Part shown: one piece after another, positions 23,841 through 31,647 of the stretch
Layout of the letters: the number at the start of each line of letters is the position of its first letter
How positions within the stretch are numbered: the stretch's first letter is position 1
Source of the DNA: Candidatus Poribacteria bacterium
GTDB lineage: Bacteria; Poribacteria; WGA-4E; WGA-3G
NCBI GenBank assembly: GCA_028818705.1
Contig: JAPPNJ010000197.1
Location: forward strand, 1-63,930
DNA: 63,930 bases
Direction: 5' to 3'
Made by a program: the position numbers and the translations under genes
Notes under the pieces: generated by a model
Seen by the model: only the letters and a program-made list of their open reading frames with translations
Told to the model about the DNA's origin: nothing
Database searches by the model: none

Positions 23841-25628
23841 TCATTTTTGCGTTATACGGAGTCGCTGGTTTGTCGGCACATTATGCAACATTTGGGTATC
23901 CCCGTTGGACCAGGTAACCTGCAGACTTTCAACCTGTGTAGCACTTCTCAGACCGAATTCAGCGATAAAACTATTAAAGGACATGTAACTATCGCCTGCA
24001 TAAATTTCCCGCATTTGTGTCTGATCCGTCGTTTTCACTTGAATCTTCGCCCCGACTGCGTTTCGGTTGGCGTTTGTGCCAATTAATTCGACATGCAACC
24101 AGTTGTTGCGATTTCCACCGTCATTGCGTAATAAAGCCGGTTGTGCATGGTTATTGACAATGAAAATATCAACATCTCCATCGTTATCGTAGTCGCCAAA
24201 CGCCGCGCCGCGACCGACCCGGGTAGGAAGCGCGGTAATTCCTGTGACGCCACTCACATCGGTGAACGTGCCGGCACCATTATTGCGGAACAAGGCATCA
24301 CGTTGGGCAATAAGGACCTGAGGACGCTTGAGTTCCTGGAAGGTGCTACCATTCGTTACAAAGATATCCAAATCACCGTCGTTGTCGTAGTCAAAGAGGG
24401 CAGTGCCCCATCCAATCTGCTTGATACTCACTTCAGCAAGCATAGCTGTATAGGATTCATCTACGAACCTGATGTGTCCGGTAGTCGCATCTTCCTTTAA
24501 CAGATTTCTGTAGAGTGCGTTTTCTTCGTCAACCCAGTGACTCATGAAAATATCAACATCACCGTCGCCATCATAATCACCAGCAGCAAGCCCCATAGAG
24601 CCGCGAAAATCTGCCGCCCAGGATTCAGCACTGACATCGGTAAATACACCATTGCCCTCATTACGATAAGTGTAGTTGACAGAGGTATCATTCGCAACGT
24701 ATAGATCAAGGTCGTTATCGGCATCGAAGTCGCTAAAGATGGCTTGCATACTTCTGCCTCCGGGTGCAGCAATACCCACCTCAGTAGTTATATCCGTAAA
24801 CGTGCCGTCACCGTTGTTGCGATAAAAGACATTGTCTTGTGGTTCAAAAACATGGGGATTGAGAGCACTGGGCACCGGTTTACCAGATTGTAAAGACTCC
24901 TCCTTCATCTGCTCCAACTTCTCCAAGTCGTAAGTAACATAATTGCAAACGTATAAATCGAGGTCGCTGTCGCCATCGACATCTGCGAAGGCAGCACCTG
25001 TGCTCCATAGGTCGCAACTTACGCCAGCAGTTTCTGTTACATCACGGAAGATTCCGTCGCCGTTGTTGCGATACAGCACATTCGCTCCATAGTTGGTAAC
25101 ATATAAATCGATGTTACCGTCTCCATCGTAATCAGCAAAGACACATCCCATTCCGTAGCCGCGATGCCCAACGCCAGCGGTCTTGGTGATGTCCGTAAAT
25201 GTGCCATCACCATTGTTACGATAGAGGGCATTTGCGGTGGGCGCCTCAAGAGGAACACCATTCTGTTTAAAGGGTCCTGGGATATTGACGATGTAGAGGT
25301 CAATGTCTCCGTCGTTGTCTATATCGGCAAAACCAGCACCGGATCCCATGTCTTCTGGCAATAGACTGGAGCGGGTGCCACTTGAATGTTGAAAACGGAT
25401 ACCTGCTTCATCTGTGACATCAACATAGGTAACAGCACTTACAACCATTATAGGCATCAGGGTAGTGATCAGGAATGCGGTAATGGCAGTTAGTTGATGG
25501 GGAACAGCGGTCAGCAGAGAGTCGTTTGTAGCAGTTAAGCACGTTCGCAACCGGGCCAACAAATTCATGGTAACCGATCGCCGAAAGCGAGCGTAGCGAA
25601 GGTGCTCGAAGCCATTAAGCAAAAACAT
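23841..25628 (-). CDS. FG-GAP/ASPIC-UnbV surface protein
   Basis: 595 residues with an N-terminal hydrophobic segment (about 45-65, LTAITAFLITTLMPIMVVSA), seven or so FG-GAP/VCBS repeats (ADIDNDGDIDLY, ADYDGDGNIDLY, GDYDGDGDVDIF) with Ca-binding acidic loops, and a C-terminal ASPIC/UnbV domain (TNANRNAVGAKIQV, LQVTWSNGDTQM). It is probably exported and involved in surface or polymer binding. The ATG at 25628 overlaps the accC stop (TAATG), but the first 40 residues (FEHLRYARFRRSVT) read like translated repeat DNA, so the ATG at 25568 (MNLLARLRTC) is a serious alternative. Confidence 0.82.
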   Translation of the reverse strand: MFLLNGFEHLRYARFRRSVTMNLLARLRTCLTATNDSLLTAVPHQLTAITAFLITTLMPIMVVSAVTYVDVTDEAGIRFQHSSGTRSSLLPEDMGSGAGFADIDNDGDIDLYIVNIPGPFKQNGVPLEAPTANALYRNNGDGTFTDITKTAGVGHRGYGMGCVFADYDGDGNIDLYVTNYGANVLYRNNGDGIFRDVTETAGVSCDLWSTGAAFADVDGDSDLDLYVCNYVTYDLEKLEQMKEESLQSGKPVPSALNPHVFEPQDNVFYRNNGDGTFTDITTEVGIAAPGGRSMQAIFSDFDADNDLDLYVANDTSVNYTYRNEGNGVFTDVSAESWAADFRGSMGLAAGDYDGDGDVDIFMSHWVDEENALYRNLLKEDATTGHIRFVDESYTAMLAEVSIKQIGWGTALFDYDNDGDLDIFVTNGSTFQELKRPQVLIAQRDALFRNNGAGTFTDVSGVTGITALPTRVGRGAAFGDYDNDGDVDIFIVNNHAQPALLRNDGGNRNNWLHVELIGTNANRNAVGAKIQVKTTDQTQMREIYAGDSYMSFNSFIAEFGLRSATQVESLQVTWSNGDTQMLHNVPTNQRLRITQK

Positions 25629-26986
25629 TATGTCTCTAAGAAATTCGTAAAAATAGCTCTGTTGCGAAAGCGTTCGTCGTTGAGAATTTGCCGGTAGAGC
25701 GGAATTGTAGTTTTTATTCCTTCAATTTTGAATTCAGACAAAGCGCGAGCTAACCGGGCAATTGCTTCCTCACGGTCCCTACCGCTTGCGATAAGTTTCG
25801 CGACAAGTGAATCGTAGTGAGGTGGGACGGTATATCCTCCATAGAGATAACCGTCAACTCGGATGCCGATGCCACCCGGCGGATGGTAGTCAGTGACCAA
25901 CCCAGGCGAAGGCATAAACTGATTTGCGGGGTCTTCGGCATTAATCCTGCATTCAATAGCATGCCCACTGACCTCAATATCAGATTGGCTATACCCGAGT
26001 TGTTCTCCCATTGCGAGTCGAATCTGTTCCTTAATCAGATCGATGCCGGTAATGCACTCAGTGACAGTGTGCTCAACCTGAATACGCGTGTTCATCTCTA
26101 AAAAATAGAAGTTGTTATCTTTATCAACAACAAATTCAATAGTGCCTGCGTTCGTGTAACCGATGGACTTCGCGGCTTTCGCGGCGGCCTTACAGATGTC
26201 TGCACGAAGTTTAGTTGGAATAGACGCAGCGGGTGCTTCCTCTAAGAGTTTCTGTTGCTTACGCTGGATAGAGCACTCCCGTTCACCCAGATGGACGACG
26301 TTGCCGTGCATATCGCCTAAAATCTGAACCTCAATATGTCGTGCTTCTTCGATCCATTTTTCAATATAGACATCGCCGTTTCCAAAAGCGGCTTCGCCTT
26401 CGGCTTTTGCGGTGTGAAAGAGGTTCATCAAACTGGGACGGTTCTCGGCGATTCGGATACCGCGGCCACCGCCGCCTGCAACGGCTTTGATTCCGACAGG
26501 ATAACCGATTTTTTCAGCGAGTTGTGCGGCATCCTCGGCAGTATCAACCGTACCTTTTTTGTTGCTTCTGCGTCTACCGCTTTGGCTACCCGGTATCAGC
26601 TTCAAACCCGCTTTCGATGCCGTCTCCAGTGCCTTCACCTTATCTCCCATCGTGCGAATATCTTCAATAGAAGGACCGATGAACCGTATCTCGTGTGCTT
26701 CACAAATCTCAGCGAATTGTGCGTCTTCAGCGAGAAAACCTGCCCCCGGGTGAATAGCATTGACATTCGCGAAGTCTGCGACCGCAATAATATTGGCATA
26801 TTTGAGATAACTTTCTGTTGACGGCGGGGGCCCGATGCAGTATGCCTCGTCGGCGTACTCAACGTGGAGTGCTTCTTCATCAGCGGTAGAGAAGATAGCT
26901 ACCGTTTTAATTCCCATGTCTTTACATGCACGGATGATACGGACAGCAATTTCACCACGATTTGCTATTAGTATTTTTTTTATCAT
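25628..26986 (-). CDS. accC: Biotin carboxylase subunit of acetyl-CoA carboxylase
   Basis: ATP-dependent carboxylation of the biotin on the carrier protein, the first half-reaction of acetyl-CoA carboxylase in fatty-acid synthesis. The 452-residue protein has the N-terminal ANRGEIAVRIIRACKD, the Gly-rich ATP loop AGGGGRGIRIA, the HLGERECSIQRKQQK segment, and FLEMNTRIQVEHTVTE with the catalytic region. Length is standard. It lies 181 nt downstream of accB on the same strand; the pair is the usual arrangement. The stop overlaps the next ATG by one base. The protein has a short insert near residues 133-145 (SQSGRRRSNKKGT), lengthening a loop ahead of the ATP-grasp domain. Confidence 0.96.
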   Translation of the reverse strand: MIKKILIANRGEIAVRIIRACKDMGIKTVAIFSTADEEALHVEYADEAYCIGPPPSTESYLKYANIIAVADFANVNAIHPGAGFLAEDAQFAEICEAHEIRFIGPSIEDIRTMGDKVKALETASKAGLKLIPGSQSGRRRSNKKGTVDTAEDAAQLAEKIGYPVGIKAVAGGGGRGIRIAENRPSLMNLFHTAKAEGEAAFGNGDVYIEKWIEEARHIEVQILGDMHGNVVHLGERECSIQRKQQKLLEEAPAASIPTKLRADICKAAAKAAKSIGYTNAGTIEFVVDKDNNFYFLEMNTRIQVEHTVTECITGIDLIKEQIRLAMGEQLGYSQSDIEVSGHAIECRINAEDPANQFMPSPGLVTDYHPPGGIGIRVDGYLYGGYTVPPHYDSLVAKLIASGRDREEAIARLARALSEFKIEGIKTTIPLYRQILNDERFRNRAIFTNFLET

Positions 26987-27167
26987 ATTTTTTCTAAGCG
27001 ATACCTAAAATCATCGCGGGCTCCGCAGTTTGTACCTAAACCCGCAACGTCCGTTGTCCGTTGCCAGCAATTCTTTAAAACCTGAAGAGTTTCCAGCAAT
27101 TTCAAGAACGAAAGAAACCCGATTTTGACAACGGAAAAACCGGCACTAAGGCTTAATAGACAAAAAC

Positions 27168-27686
27168 CTATTGTGGTTTCACTCGGAATAATGGCTGGGC
27201 GTACTCAACTGCCTCACCATCTTCAGCGAGTATCTCTAAAATCTCGCAGCTAAAGGGTGCTTCTACTGGATTATAGGTTTTCATAACTTCGAGGACCGCC
27301 ACAGGTTCACCGACACTAACGACATCCCCTACCTTAACAAAAGGCGGTTCCTCAGGTGATGGTGCGCGATAAAAACGCGAAGGCATTGGGGCATTGATGA
27401 AGTTATCTTGGGCTTGCTCGCTGCCTTCAACATCCGTCGTCTCCATTGGTAGACTTTGGGTCCTCATTGCAATGCTCGTATCTGTTGGCTGTAGCGGGAT
27501 GGCTTCATATCCACCCGGGTTTCCGGGATGTCTGGAAACTTGCACCTCAAGCTCATCCTCTTTGATACGCACCTCTGTCAATTCGGTACGTTCGAGGATC
27601 TCTGCGAGTCGTTCAACGAGTTCGAGAACACCACTGTAGTCTTGTTCCGTAGACTGGGATTTGTCCTTAGGTTTGTTTTGACGCAT
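27168..27686 (-). CDS. accB: Biotin carboxyl carrier protein of acetyl-CoA carboxylase
   Basis: Carries biotin between the carboxylase and transferase sites. 172 residues: an N-terminal helical region (VLELVERLAEILERTELTEVRIKEDELEVQVSR), a Pro/Gln-rich linker, and a biotinyl domain with GEPVAVLEVMKTYNPVEAP, in which the Lys of EVMKT is the biotinylation site. The familiar AMKM is replaced by VMKT, a variant also seen in other AccB proteins. It lies upstream of accC and downstream of efp on the minus strand, a common neighbourhood. Confidence 0.94.
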   Translation of the reverse strand: MRQNKPKDKSQSTEQDYSGVLELVERLAEILERTELTEVRIKEDELEVQVSRHPGNPGGYEAIPLQPTDTSIAMRTQSLPMETTDVEGSEQAQDNFINAPMPSRFYRAPSPEEPPFVKVGDVVSVGEPVAVLEVMKTYNPVEAPFSCEILEILAEDGEAVEYAQPLFRVKPQ

Positions 27687-27889
27687 CTGTTTATCAATTC
27701 ATCCTTCTTTTCTTCCTTGACTTAAAATGTCAAAAATGTTAAATACACATAAGATTTGAAAAAATCCCGTAGGCAGACCTTGTCTGTTGGGGTAGAAGGT
27801 ATAAGACTTGTTACACAAGCCTCCTTCGTTGATCCCACGATCCCAAAACTACAGGAATCTCCCTTCCATGCTTTAGTAGGGGAAGTATG

Positions 27890-28447
27890 TCAAATCCTTT
27901 CTACATATTTTCCAGTACGCGTATCAACTTTGATGCGCGTTTCGTTTTGCACAAATAGCGGGACGTTAACAACCGCACCGGTCTCAAGGGTAGCACGTTT
28001 TGAACCACCACTCACAGTATCACCGCGTAACCCTGGATCGGTCTCAACGATTTGGAGTTCAACGAAATTAGGCAATTCAAGGACAAGTGGGATTGCACCG
28101 TCCATTTTGACGGTAACAGTCTCACCTTCTTTTAGGAACTTCAAGCTATCCCCTATGAAATCCATAGGAAGAGAGTGTTGCTCAAAGGTCTCGTTATCCA
28201 TAAACCACAAACCGTCGCCATCCCTGTACATATACTGCATCTGGTGATCCATAAGTCTCACGGTCTCGATGTCTTCGTTGGAACGGAAGGTCCGGTCCAA
28301 AACTGCGCCATCGCTAATGCGCTTGATTTTTGTGCGAGCAAAGGCACTACCCTTCCCCGGCTTGACATGTTGACAATCAACAATAGTGTAGATAATATTG
28401 TTAAGACGGATAACCAATCCGTTGCGTAAGTCGTTAAGTGACGCCAT
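27890..28447 (-). CDS. efp: Translation elongation factor P
   Basis: Relieves ribosome stalling at polyproline stretches. 185 residues with the three-domain EF-P layout: MASLNDLRNGLVIRLNN, the tip loop VKPGKGSAFARTKIKR with Lys32 as the modifiable residue (EpmA-type lysine rather than arginine), and the C-terminal DPGLRGDTVSGGSKRATLETG...FVQNETRIKVDTRTGKYVERI. ATG 28447 is chosen, with GAGG five bases upstream; a GTG at 28453 would overlap that site. A repeat-bearing spacer lies upstream. The 203-nt gap to accB (27687-27889) holds several short hairpins and no gene. Confidence 0.96.
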   Translation of the reverse strand: MASLNDLRNGLVIRLNNIIYTIVDCQHVKPGKGSAFARTKIKRISDGAVLDRTFRSNEDIETVRLMDHQMQYMYRDGDGLWFMDNETFEQHSLPMDFIGDSLKFLKEGETVTVKMDGAIPLVLELPNFVELQIVETDPGLRGDTVSGGSKRATLETGAVVNVPLFVQNETRIKVDTRTGKYVERI

Positions 28448-28460
28448 TTTCACCTCGTTT

Positions 28461-28594
28461 AATGGTTGTCGGTTATCAGTACGCTCACTTCGTTCGCTTT
28501 CAGCCGTCAGTTAAGCTCTATGACAGTTGCGTGTATCTTGAATGTCACAAGTTACCCCTACTGACAACCGATAACTGACAGCTGATAACTATGG
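28461..28594. repeat. GTCAGT/ATCAG-family inverted-repeat element
   Basis: It starts ATGGTTGTCGGTTATCAGT and ends with ACTGACAACCGATAACTGA followed by CTGATAACTATGG, so the ends are inverted copies. The middle has the recurring GTACGCTCACTTCGTTCGCT string, also present at 31570-31590. Confidence 0.7.
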
Positions 28595-28714
28595 TAACCC
28601 TTAGCATTAATTGGACACTTTACACCGGCGAGGTTAGAAACCTTGAAGAAATTGAGGAAACACCCAAGCAAAGACCTCCAGCAAAAACCCTACCAAGTGA
28701 GGGCCAATGTCTAT

Positions 28715-29425
28715 CTATTTTTCGGGTTTACCATAAATCAGGGCGAGTGCCTGTTGTAATGCGTTGGCTCTGTGACTAATTTGATTTTTTATTTTTTCTC
28801 CCAATTCAGCAAAGGTCTGTTCGTAACCATTGGGTACAAATATTGGATCATATCCAAATCCGCTTTGTCCAGCGGGGGCATAGGTGATTCGCCCTTCACA
28901 AACACCGATAACCACCTTAGGAACAGTATCAGGATGTACAACTGCAATTGCGGCGATAAATCGAGCACGCCGATCCGTAACACCTTCGAGTACTTTAAGG
29001 AGACTCGCAACCCGCTGCGCATCAGTTGCGTCTTCACCTACCCAGCGTTTGGAGTTAACACCGGGTGCGCCATTAAGGGCATTTACTTCTAAGCCTGCAT
29101 CGTCGGCAAGTGCGAGGTGCCCAGTATATTCGGCAATTACAGACGCTTTTTTGATAGCGTTCTCAGTGTACGTTGCCCCATCTTCAACGACCTCAGGTGC
29201 ATTGGGATAAGATTTCAAGGAAATGACTTCAATGCGATGGGCGTTGGTTGGAATCAACGTCCGAATGCGCGTGTGGCATTCGTAATCAACGGTATGAAGC
29301 CCGTATGGGCTTCCCCGGGGTTGTCGGTTATCAGTTTTGATGGCTGACAACTGATAACCATTACTGAGCATTTCCGAGAGTTCACGAACTTTGCCTTGAT
29401 TATGCGTTGCCAATACCAGCTTCAT
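28715..29425 (-). CDS. rdgB: XTP/dITP pyrophosphatase (RdgB/HAM1) carrying a 41-residue repeat-encoded insert
   Basis: Hydrolyses non-canonical purine triphosphates to keep them out of DNA. The family core is clear: KLVLATHNQGKVRELSEML at the start, then IEVISLKSYPNAPEVVEDGATYTENAIKKA, LADDAGLEVNALNGAPGVNSKRW, and FGYDPIFVPNGYEQTFAELG...SHRANAL. Between the first helix and IEVISL lie about 41 extra residues (24-64, including TDNRQPRGSPYGLHTVDYE) that family members lack. They are encoded in frame by palindromic repeat DNA at 29234-29356. Length is 236 residues against about 195-205 usual. The start overlaps the end of rph by 26 nt. The insert is at a surface-loop-like position, so the enzyme may still work. 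Confidence 0.92.
   Translation of the reverse strand: MKLVLATHNQGKVRELSEMLSNGYQLSAIKTDNRQPRGSPYGLHTVDYECHTRIRTLIPTNAHRIEVISLKSYPNAPEVVEDGATYTENAIKKASVIAEYTGHLALADDAGLEVNALNGAPGVNSKRWVGEDATDAQRVASLLKVLEGVTDRRARFIAAIAVVHPDTVPKVVIGVCEGRITYAPAGQSGFGYDPIFVPNGYEQTFAELGEKIKNQISHRANALQQALALIYGKPEK
29234..29356. repeat. Composite palindromic element inserted in rdgB
   Basis: On the plus strand: GAATGC/GCATTC palindrome, then AATCAACGGTATGAAGCCC with GAAGCCC/GGGCTTC, CCCCGGGG, then the hairpin GGTTATCAG/CTGATAACC (29327-29350). It joins the GAATGC-type and GTCAGT/ATCAG-type repeat families, and is open in the rdgB frame. Confidence 0.75.
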
Positions 29426-30158
29426 CTAACCCCTCCAGCATCATACGATTCTGCAGTCGAATAAGTTCCTGAATACCACCGACGGCGAGATCCAACATCT
29501 GGTCGTAATCTTCACGCGAAAAGGGTGTCTCTTCTGCAGTTCCTTGGACCTCTATAAACTTTTCACTCCCCGTCATAACAATGTTCATATCAACATCGGC
29601 GGTGGAATCTTCAGCATAACAGAGATCCAACATCGGTGTGCCTTTAACCATTCCAACACTGGTTGCGGCAATGTTATCAGTGATCGGAAAGTTTTTGATT
29701 TTCTTGTTATTAACGAGCCAGCGACAGGCATCCCATAAAGCCATGAAAGCCCCTGTAATTGCGGCAGTGCGTGTCCCGCCATCGGCTTGAATGACATCAC
29801 AATCTACCCAGATTGTGTGCTCCTCTAAAGCATACAAATCGACGGCAGCGCGTAAGGAGCGACCTATGAGCCTTTGGATCTCTTGCGTCCTTCCACCGAT
29901 ACTGCCGCGGGTCACTTCACGCTGCATCCGATCAGAGGTGGAACGGGGCAACATCGAGTATTCTGCGGTCACCCATCCTTTATCTTTGATACGCTGGGCA
30001 CGCATGAAACGTGGCTGCTGGTCTATAACGGAAGCAGTACAGATAACATGAGTATCCCCGGTTGCGACAAGGACTGAACCCTCTGCGTGTTTGATATAGT
30101 GTCGTTTGATTGTGACGGGCCGCATTTGATCTGACTGACGCCCATCTACTCTTTCCAT
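29400..30158 (-). CDS. rph: Ribonuclease PH
   Basis: Phosphorolytic 3'-to-5' exoribonuclease that trims tRNA precursors. The 252-residue protein opens with RVDGRQSDQMRPVTIKRHY and has GDTHVICTASV, GWVTAEYSMLPRST, RGSIGGRTQEIQRLIGRSLRAAVD, DCDVIQADGGTRTAAITGA and DLCYAEDSTADVDMNIVMTG, all conserved in RNase PH. It is followed with a 26-nt overlap by rdgB, the common bacterial gene order. A repeat-rich spacer separates it from the upstream gene. Confidence 0.96.
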   Translation of the reverse strand: MERVDGRQSDQMRPVTIKRHYIKHAEGSVLVATGDTHVICTASVIDQQPRFMRAQRIKDKGWVTAEYSMLPRSTSDRMQREVTRGSIGGRTQEIQRLIGRSLRAAVDLYALEEHTIWVDCDVIQADGGTRTAAITGAFMALWDACRWLVNNKKIKNFPITDNIAATSVGMVKGTPMLDLCYAEDSTADVDMNIVMTGSEKFIEVQGTAEETPFSREDYDQMLDLAVGGIQELIRLQNRMMLEGLDEAGIGNA

Positions 30159-30171
30159 TCTTATTCTCCAT

Positions 30172-30392
30172 TTGAATAGTTGTCAGTAGTCAGTCGCTCA
30201 CTACGTGAATCAACGGTATCAATGCCATGTGGCATTGCCCGGGTATGAATGCCTTAATGGCATTGCCCGTCCTCGGCTTTCAGTTGTCAGTCGCGAAGAT
30301 ATGGAAACACGTCCACTTTCTGAATTACTATTGCCTCTTAACTGAAAACTGAAAGGTTTGTGAAACACACCGAACCGATAACTGATAACCAT
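30172..30392. repeat. Large composite repeat (both palindrome families)
   Basis: Outer part: AGTTGTCAGTAGTCAGTCGC at the left and CCGATAACTGATAACCA at the right form an inverted pair. Nested inside are AATCAACGGTATCAATGCC with CAATGCC/GGCATTG and GAATGCC/GGCATTG palindromes (30208-30264). No gene is visible in this 238-nt gap (30159-30396). Confidence 0.7.
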
Positions 30393-30396
30393 TTAA

Positions 30397-30624
30397 TTAT
30401 AGCTCCTTGAGAAACGCTAATGCCTTGGTATAGCTTTTCCGTTCAAGATAGTGGAGAAGCATCTTAGGCGCAGTCGGCGCGAGTTCCTGAGACAGTACGT
30501 CAATCCGTTCCAACTGCTCCATTATATCCTCGCCTGTCTCAATTCGCTGCATCATAGTTTCCAACGCGTGCCTGAGGTTAACAAGTTTAGACTCGGGCGC
30601 TGCGTCAAGAGATTCAAGTTGCAT
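30397..30624 (-). CDS. Small helical protein of unknown function
   Basis: 75 residues, no cysteines and no membrane segment; predicted to be nearly all helix (LVNLRHALETMMQRIETGEDIMEQLERIDVLSQEL, LLHYLERKSYTKALAFLKEL). The start overlaps the end of the PhyH 2 gene by 11 nt on the same strand, so it is probably translated from that message. I do not recognise the family; the composition is natural and the frame is open between the overlap and a repeat-filled spacer. Confidence 0.65.
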   Translation of the reverse strand: MQLESLDAAPESKLVNLRHALETMMQRIETGEDIMEQLERIDVLSQELAPTAPKMLLHYLERKSYTKALAFLKEL

Positions 30625-31531
30625 CTAAATCCTCCAGCTCCTCAACAGCTTTACAGGTTCGCAAGTGGACGTCTTGAGGCGGATCATCATAGCCCTTCCA
30701 AGCGTAAGGATCAACACCAGAAACCGGAATGATGCATCGGCGGTCAGCATTTGCTGGACGTTCACCATCTTGGATCGACCATGGCAGCAAGGACCATGAA
30801 TTGCAGTAATGGTTCACTAAAACCCTTCGATACGCATCCCCACGGTTTTTTTGAGATCGGTGGAGTAGATAACCGTTAAAAAACACTAATGTGCCGGTTG
30901 TAACTTCAACGGGAACCTCACCTGTATCATCAAAACCGTAACTCTCCCAGGCAAAATCTAACTCATCTGGGTTCTCATGGTATCTCTGTGGATAGAGATA
31001 TCCTGGACGATGCGAACCGGGAAGGACCCATAAACATCCATTTTCTATGGTAGCATCATCCATTGCAGTCCACGCGCCAATCAAGGAGCGATCGCGGGTT
31101 GGAATAAAAAATTCGTCCTGATGCCACGCTTGCCCTTGAAAATTGGGAGGTTTTACAAAGAGCATCGACTGCATACACTTGACGCTTCCATCCCAATAGG
31201 GTAGATGTGCGGCAGTTATCTGACTCAAGATACCACAGATTTTTGGGTGTTTGACATACCGCTCAATAATTGGACTGACAAAATGCGGCTGATGAATGCA
31301 GAGGATACGACTGATAGCTGCGTCATCACTGATAGCGTCAGGGAGTGGTTTCAGACTCTCACACGGATATCCACCTTTAGCAAGCGTGATGGTGTCCTGT
31401 CGCAACTCCTCCACTTCATCGAGGGACAACAGATCCGGAACGACGAGATAACCATCCTGAATAAAAGATTGAATTTGCTCGTCAGATATGATTTTTGGCA
31501 CGTCAATTGGTGCGCTTGATTCAAAGTTCAC
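30614..31531 (-). CDS. Phytanoyl-CoA dioxygenase (PhyH) family protein 2
   Basis: 305-residue Fe(II)/2-oxoglutarate oxygenase. AWHQDEFFIP supplies His137 and Asp139; YLLHRSQKNRG supplies the distal His, with an Arg downstream for 2-oxoglutarate. GCLWVLPGSHRPG is the conserved core. The N-terminus (ISDEQIQSFIQDGYLVVPDLL) is the standard PhyH opening. Substrate unknown. Followed with an 11-nt overlap by a small helical protein gene; preceded by a repeat spacer at 31545-31610. Confidence 0.9.
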   Translation of the reverse strand: MNFESSAPIDVPKIISDEQIQSFIQDGYLVVPDLLSLDEVEELRQDTITLAKGGYPCESLKPLPDAISDDAAISRILCIHQPHFVSPIIERYVKHPKICGILSQITAAHLPYWDGSVKCMQSMLFVKPPNFQGQAWHQDEFFIPTRDRSLIGAWTAMDDATIENGCLWVLPGSHRPGYLYPQRYHENPDELDFAWESYGFDDTGEVPVEVTTGTLVFFNGYLLHRSQKNRGDAYRRVLVNHYCNSWSLLPWSIQDGERPANADRRCIIPVSGVDPYAWKGYDDPPQDVHLRTCKAVEELEDLDAT

Positions 31532-31544
31532 GATTTCTCCTTTT

Positions 31545-31610
31545 TATAGCCGTCAGTTCTCAGTACGCTCACTCCGTTCGCTTTGAGGTATCAGTTACAG
31601 GGGTCAAAAC
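31545..31610. repeat. GTCAGT/ATCAG-family repeat
   Basis: ATAGCCGTCAGTTCTCAGTA, then CGCTCACTCCGTTCGCTTTG, then GGTATCAGTTACAG. The middle string is nearly identical to that of the element at 28461-28594. Confidence 0.6.
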
Positions 31611-31647
31611 TCGCATATCTACCACATACCGACGACAATTTCAAAAA

